NCBI GenBank assembly: GCA_009797885.1
Contig: WNKP01000009.1
Span: forward strand, 1-64,000
Source of the DNA: Flavobacteriaceae bacterium GF1
GTDB taxonomy: Bacteria; Bacteroidota; Bacteroidia; Flavobacteriales; Flavobacteriaceae
Direction: 5' to 3'
Length of the DNA stretch: 64,000 nucleotides
A program made the translations under genes and the position numbers. Every line of letters begins with the position of its first letter. Position 1 is the first letter of the stretch. The notes beneath the pieces are model-generated. The model was not told the DNA's origin, did no database searches, and saw only the letters and a list, made by a program, of their open reading frames with translations. Positions 1-7,443 of this stretch are shown here, piece after piece.

Positions 1-2612
1 ATCCAATAATCATTTATATTGTCATTGTTTGGAGTAAAGAATCTTGGTGGTAATGGGATCAAAAGCTCTGTAGTAAAATTTTCTTCTGTACAGGCCATAG
101 CGTCTCCCTCTGAATTGTAAGGTATTATACCAACATAAATGGATGTGTTCTCCGGGAGGTCTTTCTGTAGATCGTAACCCAAAACATCCCCTACATCTAA
201 AGCATATAGGATATCGCCAACCATTGAACTTGTACCGACCGTTAGTCTATAGCCTGTTGCATTCGGGACCTCGTTCCATTCCAGGCCCGTTCCTATGGGA
301 ACATCAATAGCTCCCGATAATGGTAATGATAGTGTAGTACATGATGGTAATGGGATCAAAAGCTCAGTAGTAAAATTTTCTTCCGTACAGGCCATAGCGT
401 CTCCCTCTGAATTGTAAGGTGTTATATCAACATAAATGGATGTGTTCTCCGGTAGGTCGTTCTGTAGATCGTAACCCAAAACATCCCCTACATCTAAAGC
501 ATATAGGATATCGCCAATCATTGAACTTGTGCCGACCGTTAGTCTATAGCCTGTTGCATTCGGGACCTCGTTCCATTCAATGTTTGTTCCTATGGGAACA
601 TCAATAGCTCCCGATAATGGTAATGATAGCATAGTACATGATGGTAATGATGTTATGGTCAGTTGAAAATCTTGTTCTGAACTACAGTCTGAATAACCAT
701 CGTAGATATACAAGGTAATTGGATAAGAGGAAAAGTCACTAAAGCTAATGGTGTGGCCAGAGTTGTAAGATGTTCCTGTACCATTGCTACCTGTATAATA
801 TTTTTCATCACCTGTGAGGTTTTCCCCAATGATTGTTGGTAACATATAACTATCGGAAACAGTTTGATCGGCCATATCTTCTAGTATTGGTGCAATCGTT
901 TTTCCTGCGTCGGTAATAATCCAGTTATCACTAATAATCATATTTGATCTGGCCGATTCCCCTGAACAATATTGACTTAAGCCTCCACTAAATCGAACAT
1001 TATTTTGTAAAACTTTTGAGTTCCAACCTATAAGCAGTGCGTCATAATTGGCAACTGAAAGTTTTACTCCATCAAACATACGACTCATATCCGTTACGTT
1101 TCCCACATCCCAGTTACCCATGTCCTGATCAAAGGAGCTGGCATTCCAGAACATACGACTCATATCCGTTACGTTTCCCACATCCCAGTTACCCATGTCC
1201 TGATCAAAGGAGCTGGCATTCCAGAACATACCACTCATATCCGTTACGTTTCCCACATCCCAGTTACCTATGTGCTGGTTAAAGGAGCTGGCATTCAAGA
1301 ACATGAAACTCATATCCGTTACATTGCTTGTCTTATCTCCCCAATCTCCGATGTTCCCATTGAAGGAACTGGCACCCCAGAACATGGATTGCATATTTTC
1401 AACATTGCCCACATCCCAGTTACCTATGTCCTGATTGAAGGAACTGGCACCCCAGAACATATGATTCATATTTTCAACATTGCCCACGTTCCACCCGCCG
1501 ATGTCTTGATCGAAGGAAGAAGCGCCGTTAAACATTTGAATCATATTTGTGACCTTACCCACGTTCCAGCCGCCTATGTCCTGATTGAAGGAACTGGCAT
1601 AGTAGAACATAAGTCTCATATTTGTGACCTTGCCCACATCCCAGTTACCTATGTACTGATCGAAAGAAGAGGCAGAACCGAACATAAGTCTCATATTTGT
1701 GACCTTGCCCACGTTCCAGCCTCCTATGTCCTGATTGAAGGAACTGGCACCCCAGAACATATGATTCATATTTTCAACATTGCCCACGTTCCACTCGCCG
1801 ATGTCTTGATTGAAGGAAGAAGCGCCGTTAAACATGCCACCCATACTTGTAACATTACTTGTCTTATTTTCCCAATCTCCGATGTTACCATTGAAATTAA
1901 CAGCATCTTTAAACATGCCATCCATATATAATACATTGCTTACATCCCAGTTTCCTATGTCCTGATTGAAGGAAGAAGCACCGCTGAACATGAAAGACAT
2001 GTGTCTTACCTGGGTCAGGTCGAGTGTATCCGTGGCCGTGGCCTGTAGGTTGGTACATCCTGCAAAGGCCTTCTCCATACTTTTCCACTGGATATAGCCC
2101 CACTGCTTCACGGTCTGTATCTTGTCCTTGTCACCGCTATCGTTGAAATAGATCCTGGGGAAATCTCCCCTGATGGATACGGTGTAGGTGCCTGCACTGC
2201 TATAGGTATAATCAGCGTTTCCGGTGACGTTCTGGCTTGTCTCGTTAATCCCATCATTATCGCTATCCTCACCCCAATCCACAGTGTAATCGTAGCCACT
2301 TCCTGTGGTGGGTATAGTAACCGTCAGGTCTCCGTCCCCTATACCAACTTCTCCTACCTGCCAAGTAGTGATAAAAGCGTCCTGTGCCATAGCTGGAGCA
2401 CTGAGGATAAATACCAATAGTATGGTAAAAATGTGCTGTTTCCTATATTTTTGTACTGTTCCCTGATGTCTGGGCCTATCGGTTGTCTGCCATAAACTAG
2501 CGCGCCCGACAATGGCAAGAGCATTGTGTATTGAAAAGAACGGTGGTGTACTTTTCTTGCCTTTTTTGGATTTTGGGACGGAACTATATTGAAGTAGTAA
2601 TCTTTTTTTCAT
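1..2612 (-). CDS. BspA-like repeat surface protein with type IX secretion signal (3' end cut by window edge)
   Basis: An open frame runs leftward from an ATG at 2610-2612 to the window edge (870 codons). Residues 1-60 are a long basic leader; a hydrophobic signal segment (about 60-76) ends in AMAQ. After a PKD-like stretch come 12 units of about 25 residues of the form MFWGASSFNQDIGNWDVGNV, the BspA/DUF285 repeat, closed by a cap with NYDALLIGWN. Two nearly identical 99-residue modules follow, then FFTPNNDNINDYW, the usual start of a type B gliding-motility/T9SS C-terminal domain. The protein is therefore probably exported by type IX secretion and held at the cell surface as an adhesin; the ligand is unknown. 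The start is uncertain because the signal peptide lies unusually far in. Confidence 0.88.
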   Translation of the reverse strand, partial: MKKRLLLQYSSVPKSKKGKKSTPPFFSIHNALAIVGRASLWQTTDRPRHQGTVQKYRKQHIFTILLVFILSAPAMAQDAFITTWQVGEVGIGDGDLTVTIPTTGSGYDYTVDWGEDSDNDGINETSQNVTGNADYTYSSAGTYTVSIRGDFPRIYFNDSGDKDKIQTVKQWGYIQWKSMEKAFAGCTNLQATATDTLDLTQVRHMSFMFSGASSFNQDIGNWDVSNVLYMDGMFKDAVNFNGNIGDWENKTSNVTSMGGMFNGASSFNQDIGEWNVGNVENMNHMFWGASSFNQDIGGWNVGKVTNMRLMFGSASSFDQYIGNWDVGKVTNMRLMFYYASSFNQDIGGWNVGKVTNMIQMFNGASSFDQDIGGWNVGNVENMNHMFWGASSFNQDIGNWDVGNVENMQSMFWGASSFNGNIGDWGDKTSNVTDMSFMFLNASSFNQHIGNWDVGNVTDMSGMFWNASSFDQDMGNWDVGNVTDMSRMFWNASSFDQDMGNWDVGNVTDMSRMFDGVKLSVANYDALLIGWNSKVLQNNVRFSGGLSQYCSGESARSNMIISDNWIITDAGKTIAPILEDMADQTVSDSYMLPTIIGENLTGDEKYYTGSNGTGTSYNSGHTISFSDFSSYPITLYIYDGYSDCSSEQDFQLTITSLPSCTMLSLPLSGAIDVPIGTNIEWNEVPNATGYRLTVGTSSMIGDILYALDVGDVLGYDLQNDLPENTSIYVDITPYNSEGDAMACTEENFTTELLIPLPSCTTLSLPLSGAIDVPIGTGLEWNEVPNATGYRLTVGTSSMVGDILYALDVGDVLGYDLQKDLPENTSIYVGIIPYNSEGDAMACTEENFTTELLIPLPPRFFTPNNDNINDYW
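49..642 (-). repeat. Two direct 297-bp coding repeats
   Basis: Positions 49-345 and 346-642 are near-identical copies with a period of 297 bp (99 codons). Each encodes a module beginning LPSCTxLSLPLSGAIDVPIG and containing EWNEVPNATGYRLTVGTSS, which looks like a beta-sandwich (Fn3-like) spacer before the T9SS C-terminal domain. Only scattered base differences separate the copies. Confidence 0.85.
1062..2000 (-). repeat. Tandem 75-bp BspA-type coding repeats
   Basis: Twelve in-frame units of about 75 bp (two have a slightly longer variant with NKTSNV) encode the leucine-rich-like repeats of the surface protein. The units at about 1076-1150 and 1151-1225 are identical or nearly so over their whole length, which points to recent duplication or gene conversion. 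Such arrays change copy number easily. Confidence 0.85.
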
Positions 2613-3082
2613 CTTATCGGAACTTTTGTTGGTACAATGGTCAATACCATGTATCCATTCGTTCGCAGATCAAAGAATATTGATAAACTAAAAGCAGTTT
2701 AACCCTTGCTTTTAAATTGTGCTAAAAAAAGTGTGGAAACCTATTAAATCAGGGACAAAACGGAAATGGCCTGGACGGCCTTGTTGAAATCCGGATCCAG
2801 TGGGTTCACCAACAGCTTGTGTTCCCTCGGATAACAGGACAACGGCATCCTTCTATCGCTGGTGGAAATGGGATACAAGTCCGGCCTGGAAAATCAATTC
2901 CGATAAAAAAGCCCCTTATTGAATTAGGTTCATGGTCAAAGTGTATTTTTATTCCGATAGGTTTACTATCGTTTTATTTACTTGTGCCTAACTTGTTTAA
3001 ATGTGGAACTTTATTGGGCTTATAACCCCAATTAGTATGGCTCTGCCCAAGTATTTAGCTTCCATCGTTTATATGAACTTTA
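2613..3082. other. Gene-poor spacer between surface protein and cassette array
   Basis: No convincing gene on either strand. The part next to 2612 must hold the promoter of the surface protein but I see no clear element. The stretch 2744-2887 holds a broken coding fragment (separate entry). The first copy of the array junction motif lies at 3064-3081 (atcgtttatatgaacttt). Confidence 0.5.
2744..2887 (-). pseudogene. 47-codon C-terminal gene remnant
   Basis: Read leftward, a frame gives ...YPREHKLLVNPLDPDFNKA... and ends with TAA at 2744-2746; an in-frame stop lies just upstream and there is no start. The text reads like the C-terminus of a real protein (RES-domain toxins end in a similar NP-hP-DF stretch), but the fragment is too short to assign. 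It probably marks a gene lost at the array edge. Confidence 0.3.
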
Positions 3083-3214
3083 GCACGTGTTCGTGTATAA
3101 TTTGTATGGAATTTTCGAAGGATGATTCCGTTGGAAATCAATATTTAAATGTAAGATTATTTCTTCTGCTTAACCAACTCAGCCGTATGAATTATAGGAC
3201 ACGTTGTTGTAGGC
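3083..3214 (-). repeat. attC-like inverted repeat after the methyltransferase gene
   Basis: Arms at 3086-3109 and 3183-3203 are imperfect inverted repeats; one arm has three extra bases, the asymmetry typical of integron attC sites. The outer box at 3206-3214 reads GCCTACAAC on the gene strand, directly after the methyltransferase stop, and matches the GTTGTAGGC that precedes the same gene at 3983-3991. The junction motif follows at 3064-3081. The identity as a recombination site is inference. Confidence 0.5.
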
Positions 3215-3219
3215 AGTTT

Positions 3220-3957
3220 TTATTTTCGTCTATAAACACATTCTAAAAAACCATTATTTAATTCTTTGTTATTTTCTTCAGAAATTTCTTGCCTTTCCTG
3301 CCTATCAAAAATTTGATTTTCATCTAATACTTTTTCTGTCCATTTCATTTCCATCTCTCTTGTAAACTTAGATCTAATATTCTGAACTGTATTAGAGAAA
3401 ATCATTCTTTCAAAATATTTTTCATCAAACAGTTCAGTAAAATCATTTTCTGTAAAAAAATGTTTAAAATACTCGTGCACTTCTGGGTCTGAGGAATCAC
3501 TATAAGAATGTAATTTTGAATGAACTCTGACATAAATTAAAGAACCTTTTTGTGTTCTTGAAATTATCTGAGATATGATATTTTTACATTCATTCATTGA
3601 GAAAAAATGCAAAAAATCAGATGCGATAACTAAAGAAAATATCTCTTGTGGAATTTCTTTCTCTGGAATTGTAATATTCAATAAATGCAATTTTCCAGCA
3701 TTTTTTCCAGCGTATGATTCAATTCGTTTTTTTAATAAGTTTAATTGGAACTCTTCGTTGTCAATTGCAAATATTTCTTTTCCTGTTTTTGAAAACTCTA
3801 CCAAAAAATTACTTTGTCCGCAACCTAATTCAAGTATTGGTCCGTCAATGAATTCTTCTTCAAATTTTCTAAGTAAATTATGGCTTTTGTGAATCATTAT
3901 TTCATTAGAAAATATCTCGTTATAAAGCTTCCAATAAATTCGTAAAGTTTCGTCCAT
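3220..3957 (-). CDS. Class I SAM-dependent methyltransferase
   Basis: 245 residues. The glycine-rich SAM motif GPILELGCGQSNFLVEFSKT (about 57-76) is followed by an acidic loop (FAIDNEE) and a motif-II-like segment (SLVIASDFLHFF), the layout of a Rossmann-fold methyltransferase. The substrate cannot be read from sequence. The gene is first in the array from the left and is flanked by GTTGTAGGC upstream and GCCTACAAC downstream, as an integron-type cassette would be. ATG start at 3957, preceded by an A-rich stretch and not by the junction motif. Confidence 0.8.
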   Translation of the reverse strand: MDETLRIYWKLYNEIFSNEIMIHKSHNLLRKFEEEFIDGPILELGCGQSNFLVEFSKTGKEIFAIDNEEFQLNLLKKRIESYAGKNAGKLHLLNITIPEKEIPQEIFSLVIASDFLHFFSMNECKNIISQIISRTQKGSLIYVRVHSKLHSYSDSSDPEVHEYFKHFFTENDFTELFDEKYFERMIFSNTVQNIRSKFTREMEMKWTEKVLDENQIFDRQERQEISEENNKELNNGFLECVYRRK

Positions 3958-3982
3958 AATTTATGCGGTTTAGTTTAAAATT

Positions 3983-4070
3983 GCCTACAACTTTTTTATA
4001 TGCTGAACTTTCTTTGCTATATACCAACGATTTGCCTGGCTATGCTGAAGTTCAGATTTATATTATTGCG
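3983..4070 (-). repeat. attC-like inverted repeat before the methyltransferase gene
   Basis: Arms at 3992-4010 and 4048-4067 pair imperfectly (TTTTTTATATGCTGAACTT against AAGTTCAGATTTATATTATT, with extra bases in one arm). The box at 3983-3991 reads GTTGTAGGC on the gene strand, next to the start of the methyltransferase cassette. The structure resembles an attC site; no integrase is known from this window. Confidence 0.45.
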
Positions 4071-4276
4071 ATTACCCGTCAAGATTATTTTATTTTGTAA
4101 GGTCTAAGTTTTCCGGACAATCGTTTATCTAAACTTTTAAGTCAATGTGTATGACTTGTATATTGAATAATCCTTCGGATGATTTCGCTGTAAATCGATT
4201 GTTCTTTAAAGTTAGAGATTTTAAGGTGAGCTCAAAACTGAGCATGAATTTTACGGGATGTCGGGCGTATTACGAA
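4071..4276 (-). other. Gene-free segment with one junction motif
   Basis: Between the DUF4238 gene and the attC-like repeat there is a junction motif at 4120-4138 followed on the minus strand only by an 11-codon frame starting TTG (LSGKLRPYKIK). Either a cassette without a meaningful gene or one whose gene has been lost. Nothing else is recognisable here. Confidence 0.4.
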
Positions 4277-5113
4277 TCAAAGATGTTTGAGGTCATGAGC
4301 TGTTTTTCCGTATATCTGTTCATAGGAATTTTGTGCGGTCAGAGTATTATAATACCGAACTTCTTTCTCCGTAAGATATGATCTACCTTCATTACTTTTG
4401 CTTAAGTAAATTGCGATTTTGGGTGATATTGGGTAAAAAAGCTCAAACTTAGTTGGAGGGTTTGAATTTGATGGATCCACGGTGGCATTATAAATCGGTT
4501 GGTCACCTGTTACTAAGTTAATATCTGTATTATTCAGAAGAATTTTTAATTTGGCAACATCGTAAATCCACTTTCCAATTATCTCCCCGTAAATGAAAGG
4601 AAGGATAACAGATAATTTTTCTAAATTCAATCGATTATTTTGCAATATTTTCTGATCAAGATTTTGTCGCATTCTATTTGTTCTGGAATATTGAACACCT
4701 AGGAACAAACTGAATTCGTGCCTCTCTTTGGAATTATTAAAAAATTGGGTGTCGTAAGTATATAAATTTGCTAGATGCTTCCCGCCATACTTTTCTATAA
4801 TCTCATGCAAATCTTCTATTCCACATTTCATTTGATAATGGTGTTCTGAATTGGCAATGTCATTGTAGAGTTCGAGAATTAAAGACATGGACTTAGCTAC
4901 ATTTGGAATCGCGTTTTTTTGAAGAGCCTTTAAAAATTTTATTTCTTCAGAGCCTAATACTATAGATTGATAAAAGAATCTTTTTTGTCCAATATTTTTG
5001 AGTGAAGTCTTAAATACTTTCCCATTTCGCAGACAACAAATTTGATTATTTAGTGTCCATGGTCTAAGATATTTTTTCCAAACGTAATGTTGATGTTTTT
5101 TTAGTGAACTCAA
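4277..5113 (-). CDS. DUF4238 family protein
   Basis: 278 residues. The N-terminal KKHQHYVWKKYLRPWT, the central helical part and the C-terminal LLNNTDINLVTGDQPIYNA followed by ELFYPISPKIAIYLS are characteristic of the DUF4238 family, whose biochemical role is not established. Members are scattered in accessory regions of bacteria. No signal peptide or membrane segment. The gene is an isolated cassette in the leftward array; its downstream spacer (4071-4276) carries a junction motif. ATG start at 5113. Confidence 0.75.
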   Translation of the reverse strand: MSSLKKHQHYVWKKYLRPWTLNNQICCLRNGKVFKTSLKNIGQKRFFYQSIVLGSEEIKFLKALQKNAIPNVAKSMSLILELYNDIANSEHHYQMKCGIEDLHEIIEKYGGKHLANLYTYDTQFFNNSKERHEFSLFLGVQYSRTNRMRQNLDQKILQNNRLNLEKLSVILPFIYGEIIGKWIYDVAKLKILLNNTDINLVTGDQPIYNATVDPSNSNPPTKFELFYPISPKIAIYLSKSNEGRSYLTEKEVRYYNTLTAQNSYEQIYGKTAHDLKHL

Positions 5114-5246
5114 TTCGAGTGATGAAGTTTAACAAGCGTAGCCTCCAACGTGGGATTATGGATTATAATTTCTGATATATGTGGAACTAAATTAAGATAA
5201 ATTATTAGGGTCAGACGAGGAGTGTCGGCAATCCTTTTATTAAATT

Positions 5247-5579
5247 TTAAAGTTTTTCAAAATATCTCCTGCCGTGATGGGGAATTTCAGAAATAAAAGA
5301 TGGGGAAGAATTTGGTATATACGTACTGCTTTGAATATTTAAATATTCATCATCAATCGCTTCACCATTTATTCTTATATTAAAAGTTCCATCCTCATTG
5401 TCCTCAATGACTAATTGACCATTGCAAAAAGTTTGAGCGGGTTGTTGCCCCTCCATTCTCCATAGAGTTGCAATCCCAGTGTTACTAACATATAGGGTAA
5501 TAACACCATGATTATTGCCCACACAACCAGGAAAATCTACTGTTCTCCACGTCCCAATAAAATTTTCGACTTCTAACAC
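5247..5579 (-). CDS. Hypothetical protein, lipocalin-like beta-rich
   Basis: 110 residues, starting at GTG (5577-5579) because an in-frame stop lies shortly upstream. FIGTWRTVDFPGC near the N-terminus and alternating polar/hydrophobic strands (GVITLYVSNTG, TFNIRINGEA) suggest a small lipocalin-like barrel, but I do not recognise a family. No signal peptide. The motif variant AAAGTTCAAAAAAAGGAT lies about 25 nt upstream, directly after the attC-like repeat at 5626-5752. Confidence 0.6.
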   Translation of the reverse strand: MLEVENFIGTWRTVDFPGCVGNNHGVITLYVSNTGIATLWRMEGQQPAQTFCNGQLVIEDNEDGTFNIRINGEAIDDEYLNIQSSTYIPNSSPSFISEIPHHGRRYFEKL

Positions 5580-5625
5580 GTTATTTAATTTTACTTACTA
5601 ATTTATCCTTTTTTTGAACTTTTAT

Positions 5626-5752
5626 AACGGTCTCGGCTATGATTTCGTTGTGGATTTTCACTAAGAGACAATTCCGCCCGAAATCTAACCGTTTACTTAA
5701 AGGTAAGGATTTCCAATTAGGAAATCTGCCACAATGAATCATAGCCAATGTT
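5626..5752 (-). repeat. attC-like inverted repeat with asymmetrical arms
   Basis: Arm 5626-5653 (containing CGGCTATGATTTCGTTGTGG) and arm 5729-5752 (containing CCACAATGAATCATAGCC) are inverted copies; the first has a few extra bases near its outer end. Inside is a second hairpin, GATTTCC/GGAAATC at 5708-5726. On the gene strand the outer end reads GTTATAA and runs straight into the junction motif of the next gene. This is the clearest folded junction in the array. Confidence 0.55.
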
Positions 5753-5760
5753 CGTCATAG

Positions 5761-6420
5761 TTATTTTATTATGAAGTCTTTTACTATATCAAACATTGGT
5801 GTGGTTGCGAAATTTGAATTGTGGAATGGAGCGGATAAGACATGATGTTTAACAACGAGACTATTATTTATTAACTTCAAAATTCCAAATAATATGAATT
5901 CGTCGGTAAAGTCATTTGATATTTCAGAAAAAGAACTGACTTTAAAGACTATGTCAGAGTTTACCTTTTTTACATCTTTTGATTCCAAATAATGGGATAT
6001 CAATTTTATTAATTTAATATCATTTTCGGTTAGTCCCTCAATTATGTTTAGTATGTCTTCAGCGTTTATATTGGGTGTAAATTCAGAACTAACCGAGGAT
6101 GTCAAAATTTTTGCGTAGGCCTTTATTTTATCCCGTAGTCTAGTTCTGACTGCTAGATTGGAGGACTTAACAAACAAATCATAAAACTTCTCTGATTCTA
6201 AAAATTGATGATCTATTTTTTTCTCATCAATTCCTTTAATCTGTTTTTCAATTTCAACAAGAAAGTTTAAAAATCTTTCTTGAGATTTTACTTGAATGCC
6301 AGAAGACAACAAAATGTCTAATGCTCCGCCAATATATGGCACAGCACTTACACTAGCACGAAATAACGTATTGTTTGAATACTTTTGGAGTAAATCCTCA
6401 ATTTTGTTTTTGGTGCTCAT
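5761..6420 (-). CDS. Hypothetical helical protein
   Basis: 219 residues, mostly helical, with one apolar glycine-rich segment near the N-terminus (SVSAVPYIGGALDILLSSGI, about 24-43) and a C-terminal part that may be a winged-helix fold (ILKLINNSLVVKH). The N-terminal half recalls DUF4393-like proteins, but I am not sure. Upstream the minus strand reads GTTAGGCATAATTA and then the ATG; the box matches the integron core-site consensus GTTRRRY. An isolated cassette of unknown role. Confidence 0.65.
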   Translation of the reverse strand: MSTKNKIEDLLQKYSNNTLFRASVSAVPYIGGALDILLSSGIQVKSQERFLNFLVEIEKQIKGIDEKKIDHQFLESEKFYDLFVKSSNLAVRTRLRDKIKAYAKILTSSVSSEFTPNINAEDILNIIEGLTENDIKLIKLISHYLESKDVKKVNSDIVFKVSSFSEISNDFTDEFILFGILKLINNSLVVKHHVLSAPFHNSNFATTPMFDIVKDFIIK

Positions 6421-6427
6421 TAATTAT

Positions 6428-6434
6428 GCCTAAC
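6428..6434 (-). repeat. GTTAGGC core-site-like box
   Basis: The + strand GCCTAAC (gene strand GTTAGGC) lies 8 nt before the ATG at 6420 and fits the RYYYAAC/GTTRRRY core consensus of attC sites exactly. The adjacent palindrome ATATGATCAATGATCATAT (about 6440-6459) would form a hairpin. Supports the cassette reading; a 7-nt match alone can occur by chance. Confidence 0.4.
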
Positions 6435-6498
6435 AATGGTATATGATCATTGATCATATTTACAATATACGCACAATTGACCAGTGGCAATCAATCGT

Positions 6499-6705
6499 TT
6501 ATTTAGACTTTGATTTTCCTATTATATTAAGTTCTTCGGTCAACATAAGTATCATTTCCTCTATATCTTCCGTTTCAAGTGTTATATAGCTTGGATGATC
6601 TGGAGTATCTGAATTTGTTATTTCCAAATACAACTTATTTTGAGTATTCACATGGAATAGCATTTCATTTCCATTGTCATCATAAAAAACTTTTTTGATT
6701 GCCAT
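6499..6705 (-). CDS. Small hypothetical protein
   Basis: 68 residues; acidic, with likely beta strands followed by a helix (TEDIEEMILMLTEELNII). No family recognised. Its last codons and TAA stop (6499-6501) lie inside a junction motif, so the C-terminal KSK is encoded by motif sequence. A weak motif copy lies directly before the ATG at 6705. It follows the 90-residue gene by 14 nt. Confidence 0.6.
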   Translation of the reverse strand: MAIKKVFYDDNGNEMLFHVNTQNKLYLEITNSDTPDHPSYITLETEDIEEMILMLTEELNIIGKSKSK

Positions 6706-6719
6706 CTTTTATTTGAATT

Positions 6720-6992
6720 TTATCTGTTCTTCATCCACCATTCAATTATCTCCTTAGAGAGAGTATCAGACTCTTCTTTGTCCATGGGAAATCCATAATT
6801 CGTTGTTAATTCATGATGAATTGACTCTCCAAGTTTGAATTCATCTGCCCCCATATAAAGCAAGCTTAAGCACATATGATTTATAGAATCAAATTCATCA
6901 GAAGGTGAATCTGGAATAAGGTTCCAAGAGTTAATTAAATCTCTAAGACTTGAAAAGTGAATCTTGTATCTCTTTTTAAGCTTTATGCTCAT
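6720..6992 (-). CDS. Small hypothetical protein
   Basis: 90 residues, helical, with NSWNLIPDSPSDEFDSINH and the C-terminal KEIIEWWMKNR. No family recognised and no export signal. The ATG at 6990-6992 is immediately preceded by the motif variant AAAGTTCAAAAAAGGG, which fixes the start. It probably forms a short transcription unit with the next small gene. Confidence 0.6.
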   Translation of the reverse strand: MSIKLKKRYKIHFSSLRDLINSWNLIPDSPSDEFDSINHMCLSLLYMGADEFKLGESIHHELTTNYGFPMDKEESDTLSKEIIEWWMKNR

Positions 6993-7033
6993 CCCTTTTT
7001 TGAACTTTGCGTACAGTAACTCATATTTTGGAT

Positions 7034-7405
7034 TTATTCGATTAAGTAAATCTCAGTTTTAAATTTCTCAAATTTCCTTAAGTCAACTTGGGAATATTTT
7101 GGTTCTCTGGATGAATAGAATACATCTATTTCTGAACCAATACAGTAATTTTCATTGGAGCATTCAAAATACCGTACCCCACATGATCCATTATATCTTT
7201 TGCCATTAACCAAATAAGTGTATTTCAACGAATAGCTAGATTTCTTTATATGTTTTAGTTTGGTGATTTTTCCTATTGTGTGGGTCCGATTATCGGCCAC
7301 GCTCTTATTTTTTATTAGATGAAATATTGTTACATAAACTAGTACAGCAACCAAAATCACAAAAGTAATCTTGTCAACTTTCTTAGCATTTTTTAGAAAT
7401 TGCAT
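7034..7405 (-). CDS. Single-pass membrane protein, DUF3592-like
   Basis: 123 residues. One membrane helix (about 13-32, ITFVILVAVLVYVTIFHLI) is followed by a beta-rich extracytoplasmic part with three cysteines (GSCGVRYFECSNENYC) and the segment YTYLVNGKRYNG, as in DUF3592-type membrane proteins. Role unknown. A full junction motif (7407-7424) precedes the ATG at 7403-7405. The spacer to the large gene upstream is only 38 nt and is mostly motif. Confidence 0.6.
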   Translation of the reverse strand: MQFLKNAKKVDKITFVILVAVLVYVTIFHLIKNKSVADNRTHTIGKITKLKHIKKSSYSLKYTYLVNGKRYNGSCGVRYFECSNENYCIGSEIDVFYSSREPKYSQVDLRKFEKFKTEIYLIE

Positions 7406-7443
7406 TATCGTTTATTTGAACTTTGGTTTAACTCAGTTCTTTG

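Noticed and set aside
1037-1931. Two + strand frames over the repeat region
   Set aside because: They are antisense readings of the BspA repeats; their own repetition (SYPLRFPHPSYPCPDQR) merely mirrors the coding repeats on the other strand.
5605-5623. Junction motif as an ordinary promoter
   Set aside because: It does not match the -33/-7 pattern of Bacteroidota and lies only a few bases before most start codons, too close for a promoter. A translation-start role is possible.
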